Assembly: GCA_937991535.1 (NCBI GenBank)
Contig: CALKHN010000073.1
Location: 7,509 to 71,508 of the forward strand
Length of the DNA stretch: 64,000 bases
Direction: 5' to 3'
From: an uncultured Sphingobacteriales bacterium
GTDB taxonomy: Bacteria; Bacteroidota; Bacteroidia; Chitinophagales; Chitinophagaceae
In this document: piece after piece, positions 46,201-54,143 of the stretch
Layout of the letters: each line of letters opens with the position of its first letter
How positions within the stretch are numbered: the first letter of the stretch is position 1
Program-made: the position numbers and the translations under genes
The notes under the pieces: generated by a model
Told to the model about the DNA's origin: nothing
The model's input: only the letters and a program-made list of their open reading frames with translations
The model's database searches: none

Positions 46201-47354
46201 GATAGTGCTGCCAGTGCAGTGTCGGCGGCGTCCCAGTTTTTTCTTATCATCGCCAGTTCATCTTCAGTACCCACGATCACCTTTCGGCTGTCGGCAATCA
46301 AAGTGTTCAGTTGTTGGTAAATATCTTTCCGGTTTGCAATGGCTTCGTTGTAATTTTTGAAAGCAGTGGTATTGGAGCGCCTTACCCGGTTCAGCAAGTC
46401 ATTTGTGCTGATCAGTAACCCGGCGGCATTTACGCGTTGTATCTCCTGCATGATCTGCAGTTTAAGCTTGAACCGTGTTTCGATTTGATCCCGGAGCACA
46501 GCAATTTTTCCGGTGAGAACATTTTGGCTGGCAATGTACTGCGCCGACTTATATATTGATTTCAGGTTTTTCAGATTCAACAGCGCTTTTTTGCCCAGTG
46601 GCAGCAACTGTGCCGTGAGCACAGTAAGCTGCTTCACCTGGGCGGCTGTTGCTACCATATTTCCTGCCACAACCTGTTGCATCTCCTTTATTCGCGCAGC
46701 AGTAGCCGCCTGCTGTTCGTCGAGGAAACCGAATACCCGTCTTTTTTCAAGCCGGGAGGTTGTGGAGATTTTTGTTGTTGCGATAGCGGTAAGCGATTTA
46801 ACAATTTCCTGAAGCGGCTGAAGGAACATATTGCCTGAAGGCGCTTCAGGTTGAAGATTAGCCATCAGGGAGAGGCTGGTTTTTAAACTGGCATCTGTAT
46901 TGTTTCTTGAGGTTCTTAACCCGATGATGGTTGCTGCATCAAGACCGTTGACCTTTGCTGCGGCGGCGCCGAGCGACTGGTTGAGTAGCAACAGTTGATT
47001 CACCTTACCGATCAGCGTTTCCTTTGATGGTCCATCGAGGAATGCAAGGTCGGCGGCTTTGTCCCGGATCGCATTGGCCATAATATCTATTCTGTTGTAC
47101 CTTCCGGATACTTCATGAAGAGGCAGACGGGCGGGGTCAAATTTCGCATATTCGTTCAGGTTAGAAATATCGGCGAGCAGTTCTCCGAACCTGTTCGGCT
47201 TCGACACGGGCCGGTCTACCCGCATAAAACGCGTTTCAATCTTTACCGGCAACAGCAGGTAAGGGATTTTGTCGTCGTTTGCGGCCACCTGGGTACGGAT
47301 AGCCTGGATCGCGGGATCAGTATACGTTGTGGCAATAATTGGTTCACTCATCAT
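40284..47354 (-). CDS. Giant 2356 aa protein of unknown function
   Basis: I do not recognise a named domain. Residues 1-560 are mostly helical and polar with many Lys/Ala/Leu repeats, a likely coiled-coil or helical rod. Residues about 570-660 (RDELWVRIYPDDIAVH, GPQRGAWIVR) look globular, then comes another helical stretch. The rest has motifs RGFLPALRTGTQPYGIL, LFLGAYGWVENLRKGGE, GFIHTPSLNHAVTAAILRAGF, NLSSERIRMALNLLNGI and LLGYQFERGLHER. I recall these motifs from giant hypothetical proteins in actinobacteria and cyanobacteria (unverified). No signal peptide or membrane span is seen. It starts 22 bases after the 1094 aa gene. Confidence 0.72.
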   Translation of the reverse strand: MMSEPIIATTYTDPAIQAIRTQVAANDDKIPYLLLPVKIETRFMRVDRPVSKPNRFGELLADISNLNEYAKFDPARLPLHEVSGRYNRIDIMANAIRDKAADLAFLDGPSKETLIGKVNQLLLLNQSLGAAAAKVNGLDAATIIGLRTSRNNTDASLKTSLSLMANLQPEAPSGNMFLQPLQEIVKSLTAIATTKISTTSRLEKRRVFGFLDEQQAATAARIKEMQQVVAGNMVATAAQVKQLTVLTAQLLPLGKKALLNLKNLKSIYKSAQYIASQNVLTGKIAVLRDQIETRFKLKLQIMQEIQRVNAAGLLISTNDLLNRVRRSNTTAFKNYNEAIANRKDIYQQLNTLIADSRKVIVGTEDELAMIRKNWDAADTALAALSKKFKAFTRVSDAQKKDLSGTAEYINAVYRKQLHNLRSKQTPPAIKLNNKNLDKTISVFHSTIEKMNDLNSKMKEAKTLSASLTKKTDNLLDDITEALPYLRFLPKQAQNTLLKAAKQLEEHSNALKKTKPAKKTGSKKDPDPGAAEKVHALLRILKSTGVAAAKKRTLPEEIPPLVLATPTITRDELWVRIYPDDIAVHTHEAPLTQAEADAGKAYWLEIWAAGDDADLKLAAWRAIVAAFGPQRGAWIVRSLESKSGGGSTKDSLLKNSKNLLTVNQLLDQLYDILNKPASPDTLFATLGTAYPLLKNIATKLKPVQKDNGTLLLKTQQKLLKIKALLQQYFKVVEKIPQSTRGAAEAVQLVNEFLKTFNAVTQKFQTIGRLTSKNIISTVDTKDAFPEVEIKDSTWTQVPHSRVMPDKFVVITMRNGTYRHIQVTEAVPPGIAVGIHPSMMENGAFVYDEDKNLIVDDSIQWLTDFNDAEAKGMALHIALEQEDLETGFDKIFVLGVKSSTAAETKKLLEDLIDNHHYIPEGASFLPVGTATNNTESGASGYRKIEEDDALSFAVERNNELPYTHTPDPAFPTDSERLAESLGINIGVLRNLHYSDRTEISEALTLNKALFPGTIANYMEEALDSLFTRDNIDRTKAFFNNYVSARGFLPALRTGTQPYGILATTAFSRFSITANDAAPPVLTKEDFNNPATIQDELQTRFDIRLKQLLAVLDTLWTDIRNSKVLYAGNTNPEDPQAHFMTMLGLDAVSEEHFYRYGVNVAARQGNEEVSINFDSNDPWSPAKVAETLGNQVFSGYYFQSDRFTDEQFPVADPGTQAIVKWNRINTQFGKARVFTMRHLQDQSQLLGHKIDNTVLSDTITAASDPNAGTAEEQLEARKQLPYFIDWLLDQNPWDVHADNKFSTAGDSGLTEGMPSKSLLFMLLRHSVLSAYADTILKILEFEKLTDQVTIKKMGSAGYYYQRLAVNFSYVTKWTYLFSKIARLNGVLGFEMEKSNSFFVYMNGLAATPNGYLNRYLSPDSPGVFTNYTNHTLHQPFADELKDTKNAVRKLKDIPTLRLDALLREHLDLCTYRLDAWKLGMVNKRLRENRALKPSGLFLGAYGWVENLRKGGERTPAKNIPPELWQTGDEPVFTDADNLGFIHTPSLNHAVTAAILRAGFHANQATDEVNNLLAVNLSSERIRMALNLLNGIRSGQETGALLGYQFERGLHERYLHIPLELDEYIYDFRDEFPLTLPVDETVEPGEVSLTQVFNGLELLEAAQAFIESNGGAPNPGDNLYQSLKHFEAAWWTSLGNSNISSASAAKRDAMLKEIDRMADAFDALGDLCISESIYQVSKGNYVRSSSIMDKLAKGDVPFDIEFADTPRTGTVVTHKVALFTETIEGIDHALTESGANSKPVTGAALTAAINAAGARPAKWDADFSPAALAEPTLNKWAGTLIGDPAKIKCLVSYTVTDTVSLTVTLADLALQPLDILRLFGTGPLDGGAELNARVSAYARKNAVLAGGFTGTADDLILNIQYTERAADWNGTDYSFYEKAGYIQAIREMTTNSAALAADDLLIPGAEEVPEAEVRNLQPEELHIRVSNLAARLQTVLDTLNEFFEVRLAPVDAVGHSFTEDEIDDLRSLLNDAAAFGIPGTVADTVASYGDTIGLALLNAADGAAKSITTRLQQANADIATGANASLGPETRVNALAEAAKKISGKSFVVLPHFKIRNTADLQVQNTLPASGGLLREASEFAMEEWSQGIARVRQRLSVLETIEMWAENFSISFPEKKPFQFPFITGEDGTATDHWTGIEFPNDYRPDEDKLSLVLMNASIGIDTPPDANACGMLLDEWVEIIPNRVETTGITFNYDQPDAKPPNTLLLAVTPEQTGSWSWDDLVETLNDTLELAKNRAVEPGHLEDTVFGQILPGLLTEVVPPQLLPAGGSSGDAQNNPLGLQVVTDFGVVNDTYVPEEA

Positions 47355-47376
47355 CCGGTCTTTAAAAAATGATCAA

Positions 47377-50300
47377 TCAGTCCGGCAGCATTTCCTGCCC
47401 GTGACGGGCAAAAAGCACCGGGTTCTGGTATAGTATATAAGCCATATCGGCTGCGTTTTTACCCCATTCGGCCAATGGAACATTTTCACTTCCTGTTCCC
47501 GCGGCAAAGTGATGGGTTGTATCTGCCTGGTAATTTTCCAGCTCTGCCTTCTCTTCTACAAAATGTTCCCACGAGAGGTCATTCCAGTTGGCGGGATCGT
47601 TCACGGGCATTGGCGGGTCGTCAGGATCGGTAGGTGTATAGTCGTCCAGCCCAAACCTGATCTGCCCGGGCCTTTCACGCAGCGCAAAGTACCATCCTGG
47701 CTTTGAGGCATCCGTACTGTCGCCCTTTGCTTCTTCTTTATCTAAGTCGAAGCCAAAAAGATAGATATCGGGCTCCAGGGTGGCCAGGAACACGGGCAGC
47801 AAAATATTGGCTTCTATGTTTGCGTCCGACAATATTCTGGGTGCTGCAGGATGCGCCGGGTCGGTGAATTTGGCCTTCTGCGCATATACCTGCGTATTGG
47901 GATATTTTTTTAGCAGTTCCCCCCGTATCAGCAATACCAGGTAGGGGCTGTCGTTCGCGCTGGTTTTTACCTGCGAAGAGTGGTCTCCAAGTTCGCCCTT
48001 CCAGGTATGCATTTTGGTGATATCGTATTTTTTTTCCGGATCCGCCTGGCGTATATTGTCTACCACGTTCCAGAACTGCCTGAAATACGTGCCCCGCTGA
48101 TCGGTAGGATATTCACGCCACAACAGTTCTTTGGACATTTCGTGGTTCAATCCGGCCATAAATGCTTCAATAAATGCCTGGTTGGTTTCCATCAGTGTAA
48201 TGGAATTGTCCGGAACCTTGTCAATGTTGGGTAGTATATATTCCTGCGACAGTGCCTGCAGGTTGCTGAACATGGGATCATCGAACTTTGGATAAGCCAT
48301 AATGGGCTTAAGCTCTTCCAGTTCTTTTTGTTCGTAATTTTTTGTAATGGGGTTAAACACGTTGAGGATCACCATGCTCCTCACACGCGATGTGATGAGA
48401 TTTGCCGGTGTAAGCAACTCATTGATATTGGCGGAAAATGTCTCCAGGTTACTGATCGGCGGCGCCTTGGGTATGGGTAACATCGTTGTTACCAGGTCGT
48501 CATTGAAACCGGTAAACGAATCGCCGAAAGCAGTGATATCCTGCAGCAGGGTGGCCCTTCCCAGTTGCCCCGGTGCGCCGCCCGTATTGCGCGTAATGAT
48601 GAGGTTTTCGTATGTCTTCGCGGTGATCTCTTCACCAAAAATGGCTTTGTATGCTGCCTCTTCCACCACTACCGAGTTGGCGTTGCTGGCATTGCCCTGT
48701 TGGGAGGATGTGATGCCATCCACTGCGTTTTTGGCCAGGCTTTTTGCCGCGGCGTTCAGCCCGGGGTAAGCGTCTACCGCCGCTTTGAGCGCGGTTTTTT
48801 TTGCGCTGTTTTCCAGGTTACTAAAATCCGTTTCCTGCAGCAGTGTGTCAAACAATGCCTGTTGCGCCATCGCCGTATCACTTGCCTGGTAATTGTTTAC
48901 CGAAGCAGTAATAGCTGTACTGATGGTGGTGAGCGCCACGGCAAGTGGTGGTGCCGCTTTATCAACTGCGGTTTTGATCAGTTCACTATTAAAATGCTGC
49001 GTAACCTGCTGGTGTATAAGGTGGGCTCCAGCAGTGGCGGCGGCGTTGATTTTTTTGTTGCTTTTTTTGCCCGGCCGGGTGAGCTTCTTAAATGCAGCAC
49101 TCTGGGAAGCATTGGGCACAACGCTGCTGTTGATGGAGGCTGCCACTGTTTTGCCACTGTTCACCACAAACGAATGCATCGGCGCTGTGAGGCGTACAGA
49201 CTGGTCTTCGGAGGCAAATTGAATGTGTTTGCGGTATATGGCATTGCTTACCATTTTGGAAAGTGCCCCGCGCCGTATTTTTTCATTGGCTTTGTTAACC
49301 TGTTCCACCTGTTTCCAGGCACGTTTCATATAATCTTCCTGGTTTTTTTGAACGATGGTTACCCCCAGTCCGGCCGCGGCGCGGTTGCGCGGATCGAGAT
49401 TAAGGGTATTCACCCATGGATAGTTTTCTCCGGCCTTAAGACGGTTTACCAGTGCATGCCAGCGACCGTAGATGGCAGGTGTTACAATAGGATCGTCGCC
49501 CAGGGTTGAACTGTAAAATGGATTTTCGGTCATGCTGTCTGCGGCAACAGCCGGCTTATCGGTTTGCCGTTTTTCGTTGTCAACCGACAGGTTAAGCAGC
49601 TTGCGCAGATGTTGCCTGTAGGCGTTGTCGCGTGTGCCATTCGGCCAGGTGTCGCTCTCAAAATCCGGTGGCTTCAGCGCGCCTTCCAGCCCCAGCACCG
49701 GCGTATTGGGATTTGTTGTTTCAATGCCATACCCGGCGTCTGCAATATACATGTCGCGTTTTCCCAGTTCGGGGTCCATTACCACGGCTTTTAGTATCCT
49801 GGCCAGTGATTCAAAATCGCCGTTCGCCCCGGTTTGAAAGCTCCACATATAATAAACAGGATAATCGTATCCCTGTGGTTTTGCATCGTAATCTTCTGTT
49901 TTGCCCCATGACATTTTTTGTGCGGGCACATCAGCGAAGGAAAGTCCCAGCACCGATAATCTTCCTGTTTCGTATGCCGGAACAACGAAGGCAGTGTATT
50001 TTGTTTCCTTTATCAGTTTTCTCGGGCAAAGGAGCCGGCATACACCGGTGTCGGGGTTTGCATCGAGTTCAGCGTTCACCTCGCTGATCTTCTCCGGCAG
50101 GGTGGATGCGACAAGTTCTGTGCTCAGGTGCACATGCGCCCATGCCCAGTGCTGTGTTTCGTTATGAAATACATCGTTGATCTTTTCAGCATCTATGGTT
50201 ATGACCGAACGTCCATCGCTGGTTTTCTTCAATTCAAATTCATCTTCTTTCAAACAAATAAGCGCCAGCCAGGGCGTTAACCTGCCGGTTTGTGTATTGG

Positions 50301-50661
50301 TTCCCGCACTGGCAGGTGTGTACGTCCACAAAAAACTTTCCTCGTAAAATTCTATATAAGGCAACCCATTCGATTCGTAATTGTTAATGTTCGCTTTGGG
50401 TTCTGTGCGTACAATAGCGCTGGTGGATAGGGCCAAAACATCCGGCGGGCCCAGCAGCTTCACCGTTTTGGGTATAGCGGTCTCGAAACTGCTGCCATCA
50501 TTTACATCGGTGCTCTCTAATCTAACGCTTACTTCAAGCATGGCGCGCTCTTTAGCCATGGTATCGGTAGCAACACCCCTTGCATCCAATTCGGCGATCT
50601 TTGTGTTGATGCCTTCTTTTAGCCAGGGTAGAAAAGCATAATGGGCCAACTCATCACTCAT
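47377..50661 (-). CDS. 1094 aa protein of unknown function
   Basis: No function is known to me. The N-terminus (AHYAFLPWLKEGI, VSVRLESTD, GPPDVLALSTSAIVRTEP, NGLPYIEFYEESFLW, PASAGTNTQTGRLTPWLALI) forms a recognisable family opening that I have seen in large hypothetical proteins of other phyla. The middle (about residues 520-650) is an Ala/Thr-rich helical region (AAATAGAHLIHQQVTQHF). The C-terminal third is beta/aromatic-rich (RPGQIRFGLDDYTPTDPDDP). No signal peptide is seen. It lies 36 bases after the DUF6603-like gene and 22 bases before the 2356 aa gene, all on one strand. Confidence 0.72.
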   Translation of the reverse strand: MSDELAHYAFLPWLKEGINTKIAELDARGVATDTMAKERAMLEVSVRLESTDVNDGSSFETAIPKTVKLLGPPDVLALSTSAIVRTEPKANINNYESNGLPYIEFYEESFLWTYTPASAGTNTQTGRLTPWLALICLKEDEFELKKTSDGRSVITIDAEKINDVFHNETQHWAWAHVHLSTELVASTLPEKISEVNAELDANPDTGVCRLLCPRKLIKETKYTAFVVPAYETGRLSVLGLSFADVPAQKMSWGKTEDYDAKPQGYDYPVYYMWSFQTGANGDFESLARILKAVVMDPELGKRDMYIADAGYGIETTNPNTPVLGLEGALKPPDFESDTWPNGTRDNAYRQHLRKLLNLSVDNEKRQTDKPAVAADSMTENPFYSSTLGDDPIVTPAIYGRWHALVNRLKAGENYPWVNTLNLDPRNRAAAGLGVTIVQKNQEDYMKRAWKQVEQVNKANEKIRRGALSKMVSNAIYRKHIQFASEDQSVRLTAPMHSFVVNSGKTVAASINSSVVPNASQSAAFKKLTRPGKKSNKKINAAATAGAHLIHQQVTQHFNSELIKTAVDKAAPPLAVALTTISTAITASVNNYQASDTAMAQQALFDTLLQETDFSNLENSAKKTALKAAVDAYPGLNAAAKSLAKNAVDGITSSQQGNASNANSVVVEEAAYKAIFGEEITAKTYENLIITRNTGGAPGQLGRATLLQDITAFGDSFTGFNDDLVTTMLPIPKAPPISNLETFSANINELLTPANLITSRVRSMVILNVFNPITKNYEQKELEELKPIMAYPKFDDPMFSNLQALSQEYILPNIDKVPDNSITLMETNQAFIEAFMAGLNHEMSKELLWREYPTDQRGTYFRQFWNVVDNIRQADPEKKYDITKMHTWKGELGDHSSQVKTSANDSPYLVLLIRGELLKKYPNTQVYAQKAKFTDPAHPAAPRILSDANIEANILLPVFLATLEPDIYLFGFDLDKEEAKGDSTDASKPGWYFALRERPGQIRFGLDDYTPTDPDDPPMPVNDPANWNDLSWEHFVEEKAELENYQADTTHHFAAGTGSENVPLAEWGKNAADMAYILYQNPVLFARHGQEMLPD

Positions 50662-50697
50662 ATCTAAAATCGTTTATGTTATTATTGCGAATATTGT

Positions 50698-53600
50698 TTA
50701 CGCCATTTGAAATGCCGGACTCAATTGTATCTTTCCTTTTTGGGCAGGATCTGTTTTGAGCAGGTTTTTCATATATTCGTCTGCTTCCGACCTGGAGCCA
50801 AATACCTTTGCTTCTTCGTGTACATTGGTCATGTTGTTTTTGGATACGATTACGTAAGGTTCCTGTAAAACGGTAGCCATCCTGTTCGCTTTCACAAGGT
50901 TGTTTTTTGCGGTAACCGACAGGGAACAGCGCCCTACATCGCCACCCGATACAAATGGCTTAAAAAATCCGGGTGTTTCACTGATGAGTCCAAGTGCCTG
51001 CTCTTCAAAATCAGAAAGGATCGTTTCGTACTGCACCAGGCGGTTAATGCCGTAGTCGAACACGATCTCATCGGTAATGTTGAGCCGTGACCCCGATTGC
51101 TGGTCTTCATAAGAAGGAGCGGTAAGTTTGTCCTCATCTTCCATTTCTTTATAGGCGGCGGGGGCAAAGGCATTCAACAGGGATGTGAGACTGCCGGCAG
51201 AAAAAGTGTCGGTTCCTACAATAATGTTTTTGATGATCACTTTTGAAATATCTGCCGGAACGTAGTTGCCGAATTTCTCCATCGTAAGGTTCAGCGGCAC
51301 AGCCATCTGGTCTACTTCAAGCGAGCCGTCGGGCTTTACAAATACTTCTCCTTCGGGTACAGCATATCCCGCCAGGGTTACCGTTTGGGGTAAAGCGCCT
51401 ATAGCCGAGGTTTTCCAATTGGTGCTTTTCGACAATTCATCAAGCAATAAGGGCAAAACGGAAGTGGAAGGCAGGCTGTTGGTTCTGCTTTCGCCCCAGG
51501 TTTTATCGAATTTTACCTTGATTTTTACAAACCATATTTTAAAAGCGCCGTAACCATAAACATGCCATGGCGTAGGCCCCTCCAATGTAAACTCAAGATC
51601 AATAGAGCAAATGCTGGTGCTGCCTGCCGTAATGGAAGCCCTTGCACTGATGGCGGCGATAAAGTGGAATGGCGAAAACTGTATCAGCACATCGAAGCCA
51701 AGGTGGGCTTTGGCTTTAAATTCCGAGAACTTGTAAACAAAATCGGCCGCGGCCCCAAATTGTATGGTATTGGTGGTTACGGCAAAGTAAGTAGTGAGCA
51801 CCAGGTTGGGATTGCCACTCAAAATATTTACCGTAATGCGCTTCATTACCGGCAGGTTCAGGTTTGCTGGCGGCGTGTAGGTTGGATGAAACCCTCCAAC
51901 AGAAACAAGAAAGTCGGGTTGGCTGCCCCATCTTATTCTGAGCGCCATGTCTCCTTCCAGTGTAATGGTAAGGATACGGGAATTGTAAATAGATGCATCA
52001 AAAGAAAGCATCTCGTTTTCAAAATCAATGATGCCAACGAAAGCTACATTCAGTTCAAGTACCGCGTCGTCGGGCGTGGGCAATGCGCACTTTATAACGC
52101 CAATGATTACGATGGTTACAGGATTGGGAAACTCAATTACCAAACCTGCTTCTATTGTAAGTATCGCAGGCGTATTCCAGGTAATGCGTGCCATAATGCC
52201 CAGCACAAACTGGTCCTGCTTAATGGGAAAGATGGACTGGAGGTCGCTGATGATCTTTGTGATATTGGCGATCACATTTTCGGGGAACATGATATTGTCT
52301 ACCGAACCTTCCTGCACTCCTTTTTGCAATGCGCTGGTGCTTACTGTGCGGTGTAAGCCTATCAATCCGCCGATGCCGGTAAGGTAAAAGTTGAACCCAA
52401 GTACAATGGGCGTATCAAAACTAACATTGATCAGCAGCAGCAGTGAAAACCCTTCGGAACCATCCGGAAATTTGGTATTGATGATGCCGATGGCCGAAAA
52501 TCCGAACAGCCCTTCAAAATACAATTCAATGGCGCCTGCATACTCTCCCTTGTCAAAATCGAGTAGCAAAAAACCGCCACCTTTTACTACACCTGCATCG
52601 AGCGACAACCCTATGCCGGTAGGAGGTTTAAAGCCAATTGCCAGGTTCACCGGTCCCAGATTGCCTTTGCGGTCTTCGGGGAAACTGAGCGTAGTATTCA
52701 TGCCAATGCCCTGCACCACGGCGGTAAACGGCCCAAGCAGGGCTTTGATATCTGCCCCAAGACCAATTTTAAAATCGCTGCCGGGTGTGAGTGCCACCTT
52801 AAGATTTTGTATTTCTATGGGTCCCAGTGATATAGACACGGGTATATCCAGTTCAAGCGTACCGCTGCCATTAAAGTAAAATCCTTTTTCGCTGCTTAGC
52901 CCGATCAATACATTAAAATCTACGGTGAAGCCTTCGGGCGGTAAAATTTTTGCCAGGAAACCATCCGGGTTGCCGGGTTTGATGATAAGTTTTCCTTCTT
53001 TAATCGCCGCTTCTGTGGTAACCGTGCCGGTTGCCTTTGATCCGTTCCACGCAAAATCAATCTCCAGCAATGCAGAAATTTCTTTCGCTTCGAGGCGGCT
53101 TTCATCGCGGTCGCCGATGAGCAGCAACGGCAGGTTGGTTACCGCATCTTTGGCCACCCATTTTACAAAGGCCTTACCTTCTATGGTAGCTGAAGAGGCA
53201 GAAGGCGGTTCCAGCTCAATATTGCCATTGGGCTGGATGGTAATACCCGCGCCTACCCCAAGATTGGCTTCCATACCTATTTCCAGCGACCATTGATCCT
53301 GGCTTATCGTTTGCGAAATGTTGCTGCCAAGGGTTTCGTGTATTGTTAGGGCAATACCTTTGGGCGTAAGGTTGGTACGCGGTTCTATTGTTGCCATCAG
53401 TACATCCAGTTCCGGTTGTCCGCTGCTGTTGTCGAATACTGCCGGCAATCCCATCGCGTTGAGTAGTTTTTCCAGTATGCGGAAAAGCTTCTCGCCGGTA
53501 AAATCTGTATCACCCCAGTCGTACAATTCTTTGGCCAGTTTTGCCGGACTTTCCAGGAAGGTTGGAATACGATCAAGCCGGAGATTTTTTTTGGTATAAG

Positions 53601-54132
53601 GAGGCAGCAACGGGTTGGCTGAGCCCGCATTTTCTTCCGTTTGTTCAATAAGTCCGAAGAACTCAAGGAACAGGGCAAATACCGGGATGGCGGATTGAAT
53701 ATAATTGATGACTAAGTAATCAATCAGGTTCCGGGCCAGGTTGGCCACAAAATCGTCCAGTTCAGCATTGCTGATGCCCGGGTACGGGCCGTTGGCTTCA
53801 ATAGCATCGGCAATGGTTTTGATATCATCTGCCATTCCGGCAATCAACTGTATAAGCGCTATGGATTTTTCTGATGACAGGGCATAATCTTCAGCTTTTA
53901 TGGCATCTATAAGTTCCTTTACCAGTGTGGCCATTTGATTTACCTTGCCGGCTACAGCGGTTATGGCTGTTTGGAATGACGCATCGTTGGCCAAACTTTC
54001 GGGGAACTCAATGCCCAGTTCCGCCAGCAACAGCATGATCTCACCCGCTTCCACGCTTTCCTGTAAAGGCTGAAAGACTTTTGCAATTTCAATGCCTATC
54101 GCTTCCAATGTTCCTGTTTCGTTGTTGGCCAT
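50698..54132 (-). CDS. DUF6603-like beta-rich protein (1144 aa)
   Basis: The central part (residues about 400-900) resembles DUF6603, a family I know from large actinobacterial proteins: VALTPGSDFKIGLGADIKALLGPF, SLDAGVVKGGGFLLLDFDKGEYAG, FGFSAIGIINTKFPDGSEGFSLL and PFHFIAAISARASITAG. It is a long series of amphipathic and hydrophobic beta-strands with no membrane helix. Such a fold could form an extended groove or barrel for a lipid or a protein surface (inference). The first 200 residues are helical. The C-terminus has GSRSEADEYMKNLL. It is 11 bases after the 488 aa protease gene. Confidence 0.65.
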   Translation of the reverse strand: MANNETGTLEAIGIEIAKVFQPLQESVEAGEIMLLLAELGIEFPESLANDASFQTAITAVAGKVNQMATLVKELIDAIKAEDYALSSEKSIALIQLIAGMADDIKTIADAIEANGPYPGISNAELDDFVANLARNLIDYLVINYIQSAIPVFALFLEFFGLIEQTEENAGSANPLLPPYTKKNLRLDRIPTFLESPAKLAKELYDWGDTDFTGEKLFRILEKLLNAMGLPAVFDNSSGQPELDVLMATIEPRTNLTPKGIALTIHETLGSNISQTISQDQWSLEIGMEANLGVGAGITIQPNGNIELEPPSASSATIEGKAFVKWVAKDAVTNLPLLLIGDRDESRLEAKEISALLEIDFAWNGSKATGTVTTEAAIKEGKLIIKPGNPDGFLAKILPPEGFTVDFNVLIGLSSEKGFYFNGSGTLELDIPVSISLGPIEIQNLKVALTPGSDFKIGLGADIKALLGPFTAVVQGIGMNTTLSFPEDRKGNLGPVNLAIGFKPPTGIGLSLDAGVVKGGGFLLLDFDKGEYAGAIELYFEGLFGFSAIGIINTKFPDGSEGFSLLLLINVSFDTPIVLGFNFYLTGIGGLIGLHRTVSTSALQKGVQEGSVDNIMFPENVIANITKIISDLQSIFPIKQDQFVLGIMARITWNTPAILTIEAGLVIEFPNPVTIVIIGVIKCALPTPDDAVLELNVAFVGIIDFENEMLSFDASIYNSRILTITLEGDMALRIRWGSQPDFLVSVGGFHPTYTPPANLNLPVMKRITVNILSGNPNLVLTTYFAVTTNTIQFGAAADFVYKFSEFKAKAHLGFDVLIQFSPFHFIAAISARASITAGSTSICSIDLEFTLEGPTPWHVYGYGAFKIWFVKIKVKFDKTWGESRTNSLPSTSVLPLLLDELSKSTNWKTSAIGALPQTVTLAGYAVPEGEVFVKPDGSLEVDQMAVPLNLTMEKFGNYVPADISKVIIKNIIVGTDTFSAGSLTSLLNAFAPAAYKEMEDEDKLTAPSYEDQQSGSRLNITDEIVFDYGINRLVQYETILSDFEEQALGLISETPGFFKPFVSGGDVGRCSLSVTAKNNLVKANRMATVLQEPYVIVSKNNMTNVHEEAKVFGSRSEADEYMKNLLKTDPAQKGKIQLSPAFQMA

Positions 54133-54143
54133 AAGTATAACGG

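Noticed and set aside
48565..49509. Long plus-strand frame antisense to the 1094 aa gene
   Set aside because: It has a Cys/Phe/Arg-rich shadow composition and lies wholly opposite a gene with clear family motifs.
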